This document shows positions 33,455 through 40,565 of a DNA stretch of 41,852 nucleotides, piece after piece. Source of the DNA: Chloroflexota bacterium (GTDB lineage: Bacteria > Chloroflexota > UBA11872 > UBA12225 > JAJDUF01); NCBI GenBank assembly GCA_022826725.1, contig JAJDUF010000021.1, positions 1 through 41,852 on the forward strand, given 5' to 3'. The notes under the pieces were generated by a model that worked only from the letters and a program-made list of their open reading frames with translations, searched no databases and was not told where the DNA came from. The translations under genes were made by a program, and so were the position numbers. The first letter of the stretch is position 1. Every line of letters starts with the position of its first letter.

Positions 33455-34480
33455 CTAGTCCCAGACCTTTTCCCATTGGTGGGTTTCGGCGGAGCGGTAG
33501 ATCGCTAGTGCTAGGCGTAGCTCGCCGAGCGACTCTTCCGGGCCGGCCTCTAGTGGCTTGCCATCGAGGACGGCCGCGGCGAAATCGGCCAGCTCCGGAC
33601 CGAAGGATTGCGGGTAGCCGAGCGGCTCTTGGACGAGCTTGCCTTCCGGGTTATCGCGGTCGTAGATGTAGAGGGCGCCGCCCTTCAGCCCGCCCTCGAT
33701 CAGCAGCTCGCCGCGCGTGCCCGTGACGCGCCACCACGGCTCCGGGGCCATGACGCCCTCGTAGTCCACCTGCAGTCCGTCGTAGGTGGCGAACTTCCCG
33801 GACCGGAAGCGCATTAGCGAGCGCACGTGGGATTCGCCCTGCATTTGGGCGACCGGATAGTCCAACACGGCGACCACCTCATCCACCTCGCCGAGCCACA
33901 TGCGGAGCGGGCGTAGCCAGTGCGAGCCGCCGTCAATGGTCATGCCGCCGCCGGTCATCTCGCGGTTGAGGCGCCAAGGATTGTCACCTGGAAACCAGTA
34001 CGGGTCCAGGGGCATGAAGAAGGCGGCGCGGGCGGTGATGACGTCGCCGATAGCGCCCTGCTCGATCAGCTCCTGCGCCTTGACGATCTCCGGCCAGTAT
34101 TGGGCGTTCTCGGCGAGCATGAACACGGTGCCGGCTTGCTTGGCGGCGGCGAAGATGCGGTCGCACGCCGCCAGCGAGGTCGCCATGGGCTTCTCCAGGA
34201 CGACGTGCTTGCCGGCCGCAAACGCCTGGATGGCCTGCGGCTCGTGCAGGTGGTGGGGCGTCAGGATGTCCACGGCGTCGAAGTCGCCGTCGGCCAGGCC
34301 TTCTTCCAGCGAGCCGAACACCGCGGCGCCCGTCTCGGCGGCGATCTCCTCGGCCTTGTCGCGGTTGGGGTCAATGGCCGCCGTGACCTGGATGCGCGGG
34401 GCGTGTTCTTTGATGCCGTTCAGGTGGTACGGGGCAATGGCGCCGCACCCGACAAAGGCCAGCTTGAGTGTCTGGGACAT
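33455..34480 (-). CDS. Gfo/Idh/MocA-family NAD(P)-dependent oxidoreductase
   Basis: A 341-aa dehydrogenase, usually of sugars or cyclitols. Rossmann start LKLAFVGCGAIAPYHLNGIK, the catalytic-region EKPMATSLAACDRI with the family E-K-P, and the substrate domain DGGSHWLRPLRMWLGEVDEV with its His are all present. Length is normal. GAGGGTACAC precedes the ATG. It is divergent from the RraA-like gene, and the two could belong to one catabolic route; the substrate is unknown. Confidence 0.93.
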   Translation of the reverse strand: MSQTLKLAFVGCGAIAPYHLNGIKEHAPRIQVTAAIDPNRDKAEEIAAETGAAVFGSLEEGLADGDFDAVDILTPHHLHEPQAIQAFAAGKHVVLEKPMATSLAACDRIFAAAKQAGTVFMLAENAQYWPEIVKAQELIEQGAIGDVITARAAFFMPLDPYWFPGDNPWRLNREMTGGGMTIDGGSHWLRPLRMWLGEVDEVVAVLDYPVAQMQGESHVRSLMRFRSGKFATYDGLQVDYEGVMAPEPWWRVTGTRGELLIEGGLKGGALYIYDRDNPEGKLVQEPLGYPQSFGPELADFAAAVLDGKPLEAGPEESLGELRLALAIYRSAETHQWEKVWD

Positions 34481-34658
34481 GTGTACCCTCCATCGGCAAT
34501 CTCGAAACGATCTCCAACCGTCTCGCTTACGCTATGATACTGACCGGCCGGGGCCGCAACCACTCTGGCCCCCATCTGAGGGTGGCAGCTCCGGCCGGCC
34601 ACCCGTCCGTGGACCATGGCAGTAATCAACACCCACACGTTAGGGAGGGAGCGAACCG

Positions 34659-35405
34659 ATGAGCAAGGATTTCGAGCGTCCGTCGGCCGATCTGATTAGG
34701 GACCTGTACCAGGTGAGCAGTGCGACGGCGACCGGCACGCTCAGTGGGTTGGGTATCCGCGACGCCTATCTGCAAGGCCCCATCGCCCGCACGCCGGGCA
34801 CCAAGGTGGTCGGGCCGGCGATTACGCTGCAATTCCTGCCCAAGCGGGAGGATCAGACGACCGGGCTGGGCGCAGGGCAGACGGAGCAGCGCAGCGCGCT
34901 CTGGGCGGTGCTGGAGCACGTGCAGCCGGGCGACGTGATGGTGGTGGATGCGCGCGGGCAGATGCGGACGGGTTGCTTTGGCGAGATGCTCTTGACCTAC
35001 TTCCAGGCGCAGGGTGGGAAGGGTGTGGTCGTGGACGGCTGCATCCGGGATTACCCGCAGGTGCGGGATTTCGAGACGCCGCTGCCGTTGTGGACGCGCG
35101 GGTTCACGCCCAACTCGGCCGGGCAGGTGAATATGTGGCCGTGGGACTTCAACGTGCCCGTCGGCTGCGGGGGCGTGCTGGTAATCCCCGGCGACATCAT
35201 CATTGCGGACGATGACGGCGCGGTGGTGGTGCCAATCAAGCTGGCGCCCGAGCTGGTCAAGCGGGCCACCGAGCACGAGGAATGGGAAGTCTTCAGCCGG
35301 ATGCGCCTGCAGCAGGGCGGCGCGTTGAAGACATACTACCCGCTGAGTGAGGAAGGCCGGCGCGAGTACGAGCAGTGGCGGGACAGCCAAGAGGGCAACG
35401 GCTGA
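34659..35405 (+). CDS. RraA-like protein (HMG/CHA aldolase or RNase E inhibitor fold)
   Basis: A 248-aa protein with the RraA core. GCFGEMLLTYFQAQGGKGVV continues into VDGCIRDYPQVRDFETPL (Arg-Asp of the aldolase site), and GGVLVIPGDIIIADDDGAVV follows. Members that keep G-x-x-x-D-x-R-D are usually class II aldolases for 4-hydroxy-4-methyl-2-oxoglutarate-type acids rather than RNase inhibitors. The C-terminal tail (about 200-248) is longer than in RraA of E. coli. AGGGAGGGAG lies before ATG 34659. Confidence 0.88.
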   Translation: MSKDFERPSADLIRDLYQVSSATATGTLSGLGIRDAYLQGPIARTPGTKVVGPAITLQFLPKREDQTTGLGAGQTEQRSALWAVLEHVQPGDVMVVDARGQMRTGCFGEMLLTYFQAQGGKGVVVDGCIRDYPQVRDFETPLPLWTRGFTPNSAGQVNMWPWDFNVPVGCGGVLVIPGDIIIADDDGAVVVPIKLAPELVKRATEHEEWEVFSRMRLQQGGALKTYYPLSEEGRREYEQWRDSQEGNG

Positions 35406-35421
35406 CCGGCGGTCAGCCCCA

Positions 35422-35456
35422 ACCGCGTGTCGCAGGTTCGAGTCCTGTCAGGGGCA
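35422..35456 (+). other. 3' remnant of a tRNA gene (attachment-site-like)
   Basis: The bases ACCGC-GTGTC-GCAGG-TTCGAGT-CCTGT-CAGGGGC-A match, in order, the 3' anticodon stem, variable loop, T arm and acceptor 3' strand of a tRNA. The 5' half (acceptor, D arm, anticodon) is missing: no GCCCCTG lies upstream at the right spacing. The break falls at the anticodon loop, a common integrase crossover point. It may mark the end of an old integrated element. A tRNA-Arg-like origin is possible but unproven. Confidence 0.7.
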
Positions 35457-35685
35457 GTACAGGAGCGGTCGCTTTCCGACAAGTATCGTGAGCACGCAGT
35501 GAAGACCGCAGCGCGATGGCCGTTCACAGCTAGGCTCTGCTAGAGGGTAGATGTGATAGCTCACTTCCAAGGGATGCCTCCTCTGCGTATGCGTGATGGC
35601 CTTTTGACTCTCGCTCTCGTTTTCCCCTGCGCCGCGCCCTCTTCGCACGTTCGCCCTCAGCCTGGTAATCACGGTCCAGTCGGTC

Positions 35686-36663
35686 TCAGACGGGCCTGTT
35701 GGGCGTGCTCAACCCGACCACGTCGTAGCTCAGGTCGACCAGCCTCCTGGCGGTCTCCGTGTTCTTGGCGTTCGGGTTCGGGGTCTCCATCGGCCAACCG
35801 CCTTGGCGGCACTGCTTGTCCCGGTAGAGTACACTGCTCTGGCTGAAGTAGGCGCCCGAGTGGTTCGCCGCGGTGTCGGACAGCAGGCAGTGAAGTGTGG
35901 TCTGCGCCGATTCTTCGCTGCTGTCGGAGACCAGTCGGCTGAGGGGCCGCATGACGGCCATTGCGACCCGAATTGGCAGGCTGCCACCGGACCCGAAGTT
36001 CGACCTGGCCCACCCGGGGTGAAGCGAGAAGACAGTCACGCCTGTGCCATCAAGTCGTTCGGCGAGTTCCTTTGCGTAAAGGACAGTTGCCACTTTCGCT
36101 TCGGCATAGGCGGCGAAGTTGTGGAAATCCCGGCGCTTATAGTTGAGATCGTCGAGGTTCACGTTCGGCCGGTTCTTGTCGCTGCCGGCGTGCACCACCG
36201 ATGAGACGATCGCCATGCGTGAGGGTGCACTCGCCCGCAAGGTGTCCAGTAACAACTCTGTGAGCAGGAAGTGACCGAAGTAGCTCACGCCGATGGTCTT
36301 TTCCAATCCGTCCTTCGTGTATTCGGGGTCCTTGCCCATCGACACGAGTCCGGCATTGCACGCCAGGCCGTCCAGACGGTCGTGATCTGAAATGAACTCT
36401 GCGACGAAGTCCCGGACGGACTGAAGGTCAGCGAGGTCCAGCCACATGACCTCGTGGCTGCCCTTCAGTCCGCTGAAGCTCCGCGCTACCTCTTCGGCTG
36501 CATCGGTTCTCCGGCAGGCCAGCACGACGTGTCCGCCCTGCCTGACCAGTTGGCGAGTCGTTTCGAGGCCGACACCGGAGTTGGCGCCGGTCACGATGTA
36601 GGTCTTTCCGGTCAGGTCCTTCGACCGGGTCGCTTCGTCGAGCGACAGTTTCTTGCGAAGCAT
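35686..36663 (-). CDS. Short-chain dehydrogenase/reductase (retinol-dehydrogenase-like)
   Basis: A 325-aa SDR. NAD(P) site TGANSGVG (residues 25-32), the CNAGL motif, VSSVVHAGSDK with the active Ser, and YAEAK (Tyr-x-x-x-Lys). LDLADLQSVRDFVAEF fits the protein family that includes eukaryotic retinol dehydrogenases. A C-terminal SGAYFSQSSVLYRDKQC block is conserved in bacterial relatives. AAAAGG lies before ATG 36663; a longer frame reaches 36729. It is the first gene right of the tRNA remnant and reads toward it. Confidence 0.9.
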   Translation of the reverse strand: MLRKKLSLDEATRSKDLTGKTYIVTGANSGVGLETTRQLVRQGGHVVLACRRTDAAEEVARSFSGLKGSHEVMWLDLADLQSVRDFVAEFISDHDRLDGLACNAGLVSMGKDPEYTKDGLEKTIGVSYFGHFLLTELLLDTLRASAPSRMAIVSSVVHAGSDKNRPNVNLDDLNYKRRDFHNFAAYAEAKVATVLYAKELAERLDGTGVTVFSLHPGWARSNFGSGGSLPIRVAMAVMRPLSRLVSDSSEESAQTTLHCLLSDTAANHSGAYFSQSSVLYRDKQCRQGGWPMETPNPNAKNTETARRLVDLSYDVVGLSTPNRPV

Positions 36664-36816
36664 GGCTTTCCTTTTGGTTGAATTCGTGCCACCGTCCGCT
36701 GGGTGGTCCTGATATGAGGAAAGGGGCAAGCGGCCCTTGACAAGCTTCGGCGCGCCTCTGCCCCGTCGGTCTGGCGGCTCTCGGCCTTAGCCAGTGTCCT
36801 ACGCCTAACGGATCCG

Positions 36817-37131
36817 CTACAAGATTCCTGCTCCAAAGTCAGTACCCACAATGTCCTTCTTCCCATCCCCCTTGGGCATACGGTAGCCGACGCCGGGCTC
36901 GGCGAAGATGTCGGTGGAGTGTTCGGCGTCGTCGCCCAGCTTGCGGCGCAGCTTCATCAGGTGGGTGCATAGCACCCGCAGGTTCCCTGGCTTTCCCGGA
37001 CTCCACACCCGCCTCAGCAGCCGGTCATGGGTCACCACCCGCCCGGCCGCCATAGAGAGCGCCGCTAGCAGGTCGAACTCGGTGGACTCCAATCCACAGC
37101 CGAGAACCTGGAGCGACCAGGGAGCAACCAT
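36817..37131 (-). pseudogene. Response-regulator DNA-binding domain fragment (OmpR/KdpE type)
   Basis: 104 codons with the winged-helix of OmpR/PhoB regulators: ESTEFDLLAALSMAAGRVVT, HDRLLRRVW, LCTHLMKLRRKLGDDAEH and EPGVGYRMP. The receiver domain that should come before it is absent; the fragment starts inside the first beta sheet of the winged helix and no receiver sequence is found in the 120 bases upstream. No ribosome site is seen. It resembles KdpE. Most likely a decayed remnant; a free DNA-binding domain is less likely. Confidence 0.7.
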
Positions 37132-37178
37132 CCTTGGCGATCTGGAGTCCGAAGGCTGAGGCGACTAAAGTTGAGCAG

Positions 37179-37208
37179 TTGACATGCAAGCACGAACTTG
37201 CATATAAT
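37179..37208 (+). promoter_or_regulatory. Consensus promoter of the arsR-VOC-SRPBCC operon
   Basis: TTGACA (37179-37184) and TATAAT (37203-37208) are both perfect, 18 bases apart. The whole spacer is the inverted repeat TGCAAGCACGAACTTGCA, so regulator and polymerase would compete directly. Confidence 0.8.
37185..37202. promoter_or_regulatory. Operator 1 (inverted repeat within promoter spacer)
   Basis: TGCAAG-CACGAA-CTTGCA: perfect 6-bp arms around a 6-base centre, filling the spacer of the promoter. Likely binding site of the ArsR-type dimer encoded 49 bases downstream. Confidence 0.75.
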
Positions 37209-37220
37209 GAGCCCTGACAC

Positions 37221-37236
37221 GCAAGCGAACACTTGC
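37221..37236. promoter_or_regulatory. Operator 2 (inverted repeat downstream of the start site)
   Basis: GCAAG-CGAACA-CTTGC: the same arms as operator 1, in the leader between the expected transcription start and the GTG of arsR. Its centre lies 35 bases from that of operator 1. Confidence 0.7.
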
Positions 37237-37250
37237 CTTAGGCTGGTCTT

Positions 37251-37535
37251 GTGGACGTATATCGTGCGATCGCTGACCCAACCAGACGAGCCATCCTGGA
37301 TGAACTCGTCGATCGGTCAGGTCAGTCGCTCTTCGAACTCTGCGGACGCCTCACCATGAAGCACGGCATCAACTCTTCACGGCAGGCGATCACGCAACAC
37401 CTGGACGTCTTGCAAGCCGCAGGGCTGATTCGCACCAGGCGCGTGGGCAGGTCCAAGCTCCATTGGTTCCAGGGCGGCCCGCTGAAGGCCATCGCGGAGC
37501 GTTGGCCGATCCCAACAGATGAAAGGAACATGTGA
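37251..37535 (+). CDS. ArsR-family winged-helix repressor
   Basis: A 94-aa regulator of the SdpR/YgaV-like ArsR group. The HTH reads IADPTRRAILDELVDRSGQS, then SSRQAITQHLDVLQAAGLIR and TRRVGRSKLHWF in the wing. No metal-binding cysteines (ELCVCDL) are present, so it is not an arsenic sensor. It starts with GTG. It is read from a consensus promoter carrying two inverted repeats and is followed by VOC and SRPBCC genes, the usual partners of this group. Autorepression through the two operators is likely. Confidence 0.9.
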   Translation: MDVYRAIADPTRRAILDELVDRSGQSLFELCGRLTMKHGINSSRQAITQHLDVLQAAGLIRTRRVGRSKLHWFQGGPLKAIAERWPIPTDERNM

Positions 37536-37538
37536 AAG

Positions 37539-37934
37539 ATGAGAATTCACCTGGCCGGCGTCTTCGTAGACGACCAACAGAAGGCGCTTCGCTTTTACAC
37601 GGAAACGCTTGGCTTCCAGCTAAAGCACAACATTCCCTTGGGAGAGTACGCCTGGATCACTGTGGTATCCGCGGAAGACCCTGAGGGGACGGAGTTTCTG
37701 CTTGAGCCTGATGGCCATCCCGCGGTCCGTCCGTTCTTGACGGCGCTGGTGGAGGACGGTATCCCCAGCACCTCCTTCGCGGTCGACGACGTGCAAGCCG
37801 AATACGAGCGTCTCGTGGCAAAGGGTGTGCGCTTCGTACAGCCGCCAACCGACCTCGGGCCGGTCATCACCGCGATATTCGACGATACCTGCGGCAACTT
37901 GATCCAGATCCAAGAGGAGAAACCTCAACCGTGA
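37539..37934 (+). CDS. Glyoxalase/VOC-superfamily protein
   Basis: A 131-aa VOC protein with two beta-alpha-beta-beta-beta modules: GVFVDDQQKALRFYTETLGF and SFAVDDVQAEYERLVAKGVR, the second ending in DDTCGNLIQIQE. Candidate metal ligands are His4, Glu52, Glu126 or nearby, but the set is not certain. It starts 3 bases after the ArsR stop; its own stop overlaps the next start (GTGA). It may act on a xenobiotic or toxic metabolite that the operon responds to. Confidence 0.9.
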   Translation: MRIHLAGVFVDDQQKALRFYTETLGFQLKHNIPLGEYAWITVVSAEDPEGTEFLLEPDGHPAVRPFLTALVEDGIPSTSFAVDDVQAEYERLVAKGVRFVQPPTDLGPVITAIFDDTCGNLIQIQEEKPQP

Positions 37935-38614
37935 CGATCTCGAGCAGGCGCACCAGCCCCATGGGTCGTGGCCGGGTCGCCGATCTCAGCGGGGCACACC
38001 CGAGCATCGAACGCACCGTGTCATTGCTGGAGCGCGATGGGCAAGCTGCCAGCGCAGTCACGCTTGCCCGCAGCTTCAGGACGACGGTTGATGATTTGTG
38101 GGATGCCGTGACGAACGGTGAGCGTATTCCGAAGTGGTTTCTGCCGATCAGCGGCGAGCTACGACTCGGCGGCCGCTATCAGTTGGAGGGCAACGCGGGC
38201 GGCGAAATCACGGCGTGCGAACCGCACGCGCACTTCGCGGTCACCTGGGAGTTCGGCGGTGACGTGAGTTGGGTGGAGGTCCGTGTCGCGGACGAGGGCG
38301 CGGGTCGTGCGCGGCTGGCGCTGACGCACACCGCGCACCTCTCGGAGCACTGGGACGAATACGGACCGGGGGCGACGGGGGTTGGCTGGGAGATGGGTCT
38401 GCTGGGACTCGCGATCCATCTCGCGGAGCCGGACGAGCCGATGCCGGACGAGGCAGCCTTTGCCACCTCACCGGAGGGCAAGGCATTCATTACCGGCAGC
38501 AGCGAGGCGTGGGGACACGCGGCGGTCGCGGCCGGCACGGACCCCGCCGCCGCTCATGCCGCGGCAAGGCGCACGACCGTGTTCTATACGGGCGAGCCGG
38601 CCGACGCCGACTGA
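37931..38614 (+). CDS. SRPBCC (AHSA1-type) domain protein
   Basis: A 227-aa protein. A roughly 40-residue N-terminal extension precedes the AHSA1-like SRPBCC domain: LARSFRTTVDDLWDAVTNGE, RIPKWFLPISGELRLGGRYQ, GNAGGEITACEPHAHFAVTW, then the long closing helix region VGWEMGLLGLAIHLAE. AHSA1-like proteins bind hydrophobic ligands and are commonly linked to ArsR regulators. GTG 37931 overlaps the VOC stop by 4 bases, so the gene is translationally coupled. Confidence 0.88.
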   Translation: MTISSRRTSPMGRGRVADLSGAHPSIERTVSLLERDGQAASAVTLARSFRTTVDDLWDAVTNGERIPKWFLPISGELRLGGRYQLEGNAGGEITACEPHAHFAVTWEFGGDVSWVEVRVADEGAGRARLALTHTAHLSEHWDEYGPGATGVGWEMGLLGLAIHLAEPDEPMPDEAAFATSPEGKAFITGSSEAWGHAAVAAGTDPAAAHAAARRTTVFYTGEPADAD

Positions 38615-38623
38615 TGCGCGTGC

Positions 38624-38980
38624 CTACGTGTAGCGGAAGGCGGGTAGGTCCAACGCTATCCTGAGCGCTTGCTCGATCAGGTCGAGTGCCGGCGACGACA
38701 GGGTCCCCCGGCGGCGCTGGAGCCGGCGTTTGGAGATGGCGCGGACCTGCTCGCACAGGGCGACACTGTCTACGGTCAGTCCACCTTCGCCGGCTCGCAG
38801 CACCACTTGGCTCGGATACACACGCCGCCCGGTTTGGAGAGTAGTGCATGGCACGGCGATGACGACTGAGCTGGCGTCATTGATAGCATCACGACTGATG
38901 ATAATGACGGGTCTGCGGCCGGCCTGCTCGGAGCCGATGGTGGGGTCGAGGCAGGCATCGTAGACTTCTCCGCGCCTCAT
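38624..38980 (-). CDS. mazF: MazF/PemK-family mRNA interferase toxin
   Basis: A 118-aa toxin. Pattern: RRGEVYDACLDPTIGSEQAG then RRPVIIISRDAINDASSVVI for the MazF barrel, VAVPCTTLQTGRR-type turn, and VVLRAGEGGLTVDSVALCEQ with the catalytic-region Thr/Ser. The length is full and no stop disrupts it. It overlaps the antitoxin stop by 4 bases (ATGA, 38977-38980). This is the usual antitoxin-then-toxin order. Confidence 0.93.
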   Translation of the reverse strand: MRRGEVYDACLDPTIGSEQAGRRPVIIISRDAINDASSVVIAVPCTTLQTGRRVYPSQVVLRAGEGGLTVDSVALCEQVRAISKRRLQRRRGTLSSPALDLIEQALRIALDLPAFRYT

Positions 38981-39267
38981 CGCTGCTTCCCGGCGTGCTG
39001 TTGCTCACCGAGCCGATACGCCTCCCAGTCGGCTGGTGCGAACTCATCGCTGACGGCTTGCGCTTCATCGAGATACGCCTTATCGTCAGCCATGCCGGCG
39101 AACGCAGCGTCTATGGCAGCGCGCTCGATAGACGCCAGTTCGCGGCGTAGTGCATTGGCCACCAACTCATTCCGGCTCCGTGCTTCTCCTGCTCTCACCG
39201 CTCGGTCCGCGGCTGTCAAGAGATCGGTTGGTAAAGTGACGGTCGTTCGAGTAGTCCGAGTAGGCAC
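38977..39267 (-). CDS. Ribbon-helix-helix antitoxin (MazE/CopG type)
   Basis: A 96-aa antitoxin. The RHH core is RTTVTLPTDLLTAADRAVRA followed by RSRNELVANALRREL; the acidic C-terminal tail (EAQAVSDEFAPADWEAYRLG) would bind MazF. It starts with GTG and has GGGAGG 5 bases upstream. It is read from the promoter at 39304-39332, which carries a likely autoregulatory operator. Confidence 0.9.
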   Translation of the reverse strand: MPTRTTRTTVTLPTDLLTAADRAVRAGEARSRNELVANALRRELASIERAAIDAAFAGMADDKAYLDEAQAVSDEFAPADWEAYRLGEQQHAGKQR

Positions 39268-39283
39268 GGGTAGCCTCCCAAAA

Positions 39284-39303
39284 TGATGGCATTTCTGCTA
39301 TCA
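39284..39303. promoter_or_regulatory. Likely antitoxin operator of mazEF
   Basis: TGATGGCA-TTTC-TGCTATCA: 8-bp arms with one mismatch around a 4-base centre. It lies between the -10 box and the antitoxin start, where RHH antitoxins commonly bind. Confidence 0.65.
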
Positions 39304-39332
39304 ATTATAGCGTAGCCCGGTATGATAGGCAA
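39304..39332 (-). promoter_or_regulatory. Promoter of mazEF
   Basis: On the minus strand TTGCCT (39332-39327) and a perfect TATAAT (39309-39304) are 17 bases apart, followed by the inverted repeat at 39284-39303 and GGGAGG. Confidence 0.7.
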
Positions 39333-39425
39333 CGCATCAGACACGATCCCTTTCGATATGAAGGGAGTCTACGCGGCTACCCTGGCCGGCCGGCAGAATC
39401 GAGCAAGACACAGCGGGAGGCGCAG

Positions 39426-40439
39426 ATGACTGAGGCCGTCTACAAGCTGAACCTGCCGCCGGAGACCTTCGTGCGCGTCGCGCATGGGGAGATGCAGGAC
39501 TTCGTGGCGGCCGTGGCGCGGGCGGCAGGGCTGGTTGCCGACCGGGCCGCCCTCTTGGGAGAGCTGCTGACGAGCAATGATCTCCGGGGCGTCTTCAGCC
39601 ACGGCACCCGCCAGATTTGCCGCTATGCGCGGATGATGCGCGACGGCGACCTGAACGTGAATCCCGACGTGAGGGTGCTCCGCGAGGGTCCGACGAGCGT
39701 CGTGATGGACGGAGACGGCGGCCTCGGCTATTTCCCGATGTACGAGGGCACCCTCCGGGCCATCGAGAAGGCGCGGGCGCTGGGCGTGGCCGTCGTACAG
39801 ACGAAAAATCACGGCCACATCGGCGCCGCCGGCATCTACTCGCGGATGCCCGTGGCGCACATGATGGGCGCCTTCGTCACGGCGGGCGGACAACTCAAGC
39901 TGGAGCCAGGCCAGCCCGTCTACACGCCGGCCATTGGCTCGCCGGTCTCGATCAGCGCTCCGGCGGGCCGCGAGCCACCCATCGTCGTGGATTTCGCGCC
40001 CGTGTACGACCTACGCATCTCGCCGCGCTGGCCGGAGCTCGCCGAATGGATCCCGGGCACGATCTTCCGCTGCATCGGCCTCGGGATGATCGCCCAGTCG
40101 TGGGGTGGCGTCATGGCGGGTACGGCGTCCGCCGCCGGGCGGGAGCACACCCGCCGCTACCGCGCGACCGGCCAGTGCGGGTTCGCCTTCATGTTCCAGG
40201 TGGGCCTGTTCACCGACCCGGACGAGTACGGGCGCGAGATGGACGCCCTCGCCACGCGCCTCCGGGAGCTTGCCCCGCTCGAAGGCTTTGAGACAGCGAG
40301 CTACGCCGGCGGCATCGAGGGCGAGCGGGAACTGGAGTTCCGGGCGCACGGCATTCCAATCGGCCCCGAGCACCGGTGCGACCTAGAGGCCATCGCAGCG
40401 GAGTTCGGCGTTGACGTGCCATGGACCAAGGGCGGCTGA
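39426..40439 (+). CDS. Ldh-family (malate/L-lactate dehydrogenase type 2) NAD-dependent oxidoreductase
   Basis: A 337-aa enzyme of the Ldh_2 family, which reduces or oxidises 2-oxo and 2-hydroxy acids such as malate, L-sulfolactate or ureidoglycolate. Family blocks: LLTSNDLRGVFSHGTRQICR, DGDGGLGYFPMYEGTLRAIE, VVQTKNHGHIGAAGIYSRMP and GFAFMFQVGLFTDPDEYGRE. The substrate region GSPVSISAPAGREPPIVVDF holds an Asp in place. Length is normal. GGGAGG lies 5 bases before the ATG. The substrate cannot be told from sequence alone. Confidence 0.9.
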   Translation: MTEAVYKLNLPPETFVRVAHGEMQDFVAAVARAAGLVADRAALLGELLTSNDLRGVFSHGTRQICRYARMMRDGDLNVNPDVRVLREGPTSVVMDGDGGLGYFPMYEGTLRAIEKARALGVAVVQTKNHGHIGAAGIYSRMPVAHMMGAFVTAGGQLKLEPGQPVYTPAIGSPVSISAPAGREPPIVVDFAPVYDLRISPRWPELAEWIPGTIFRCIGLGMIAQSWGGVMAGTASAAGREHTRRYRATGQCGFAFMFQVGLFTDPDEYGREMDALATRLRELAPLEGFETASYAGGIEGERELEFRAHGIPIGPEHRCDLEAIAAEFGVDVPWTKGG

Positions 40440-40565
40440 ACGGACTGCTCGCCGTCAGCATTCCGCACTCCGATTTCGAGTCCAGCACGCTGGCGATGAA
40501 CAACTGGGCGCGGCTTGAGACTAATCGCAACGCCTGGGATACCTACCATGCAGACTACATGGGTT

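Noticed and set aside
35553..35579. A CRP-like site (TGTGATAGCTCACTT)
   Set aside because: The half-sites are only 3 bases apart instead of 6, and no gene starts downstream in a fitting position.
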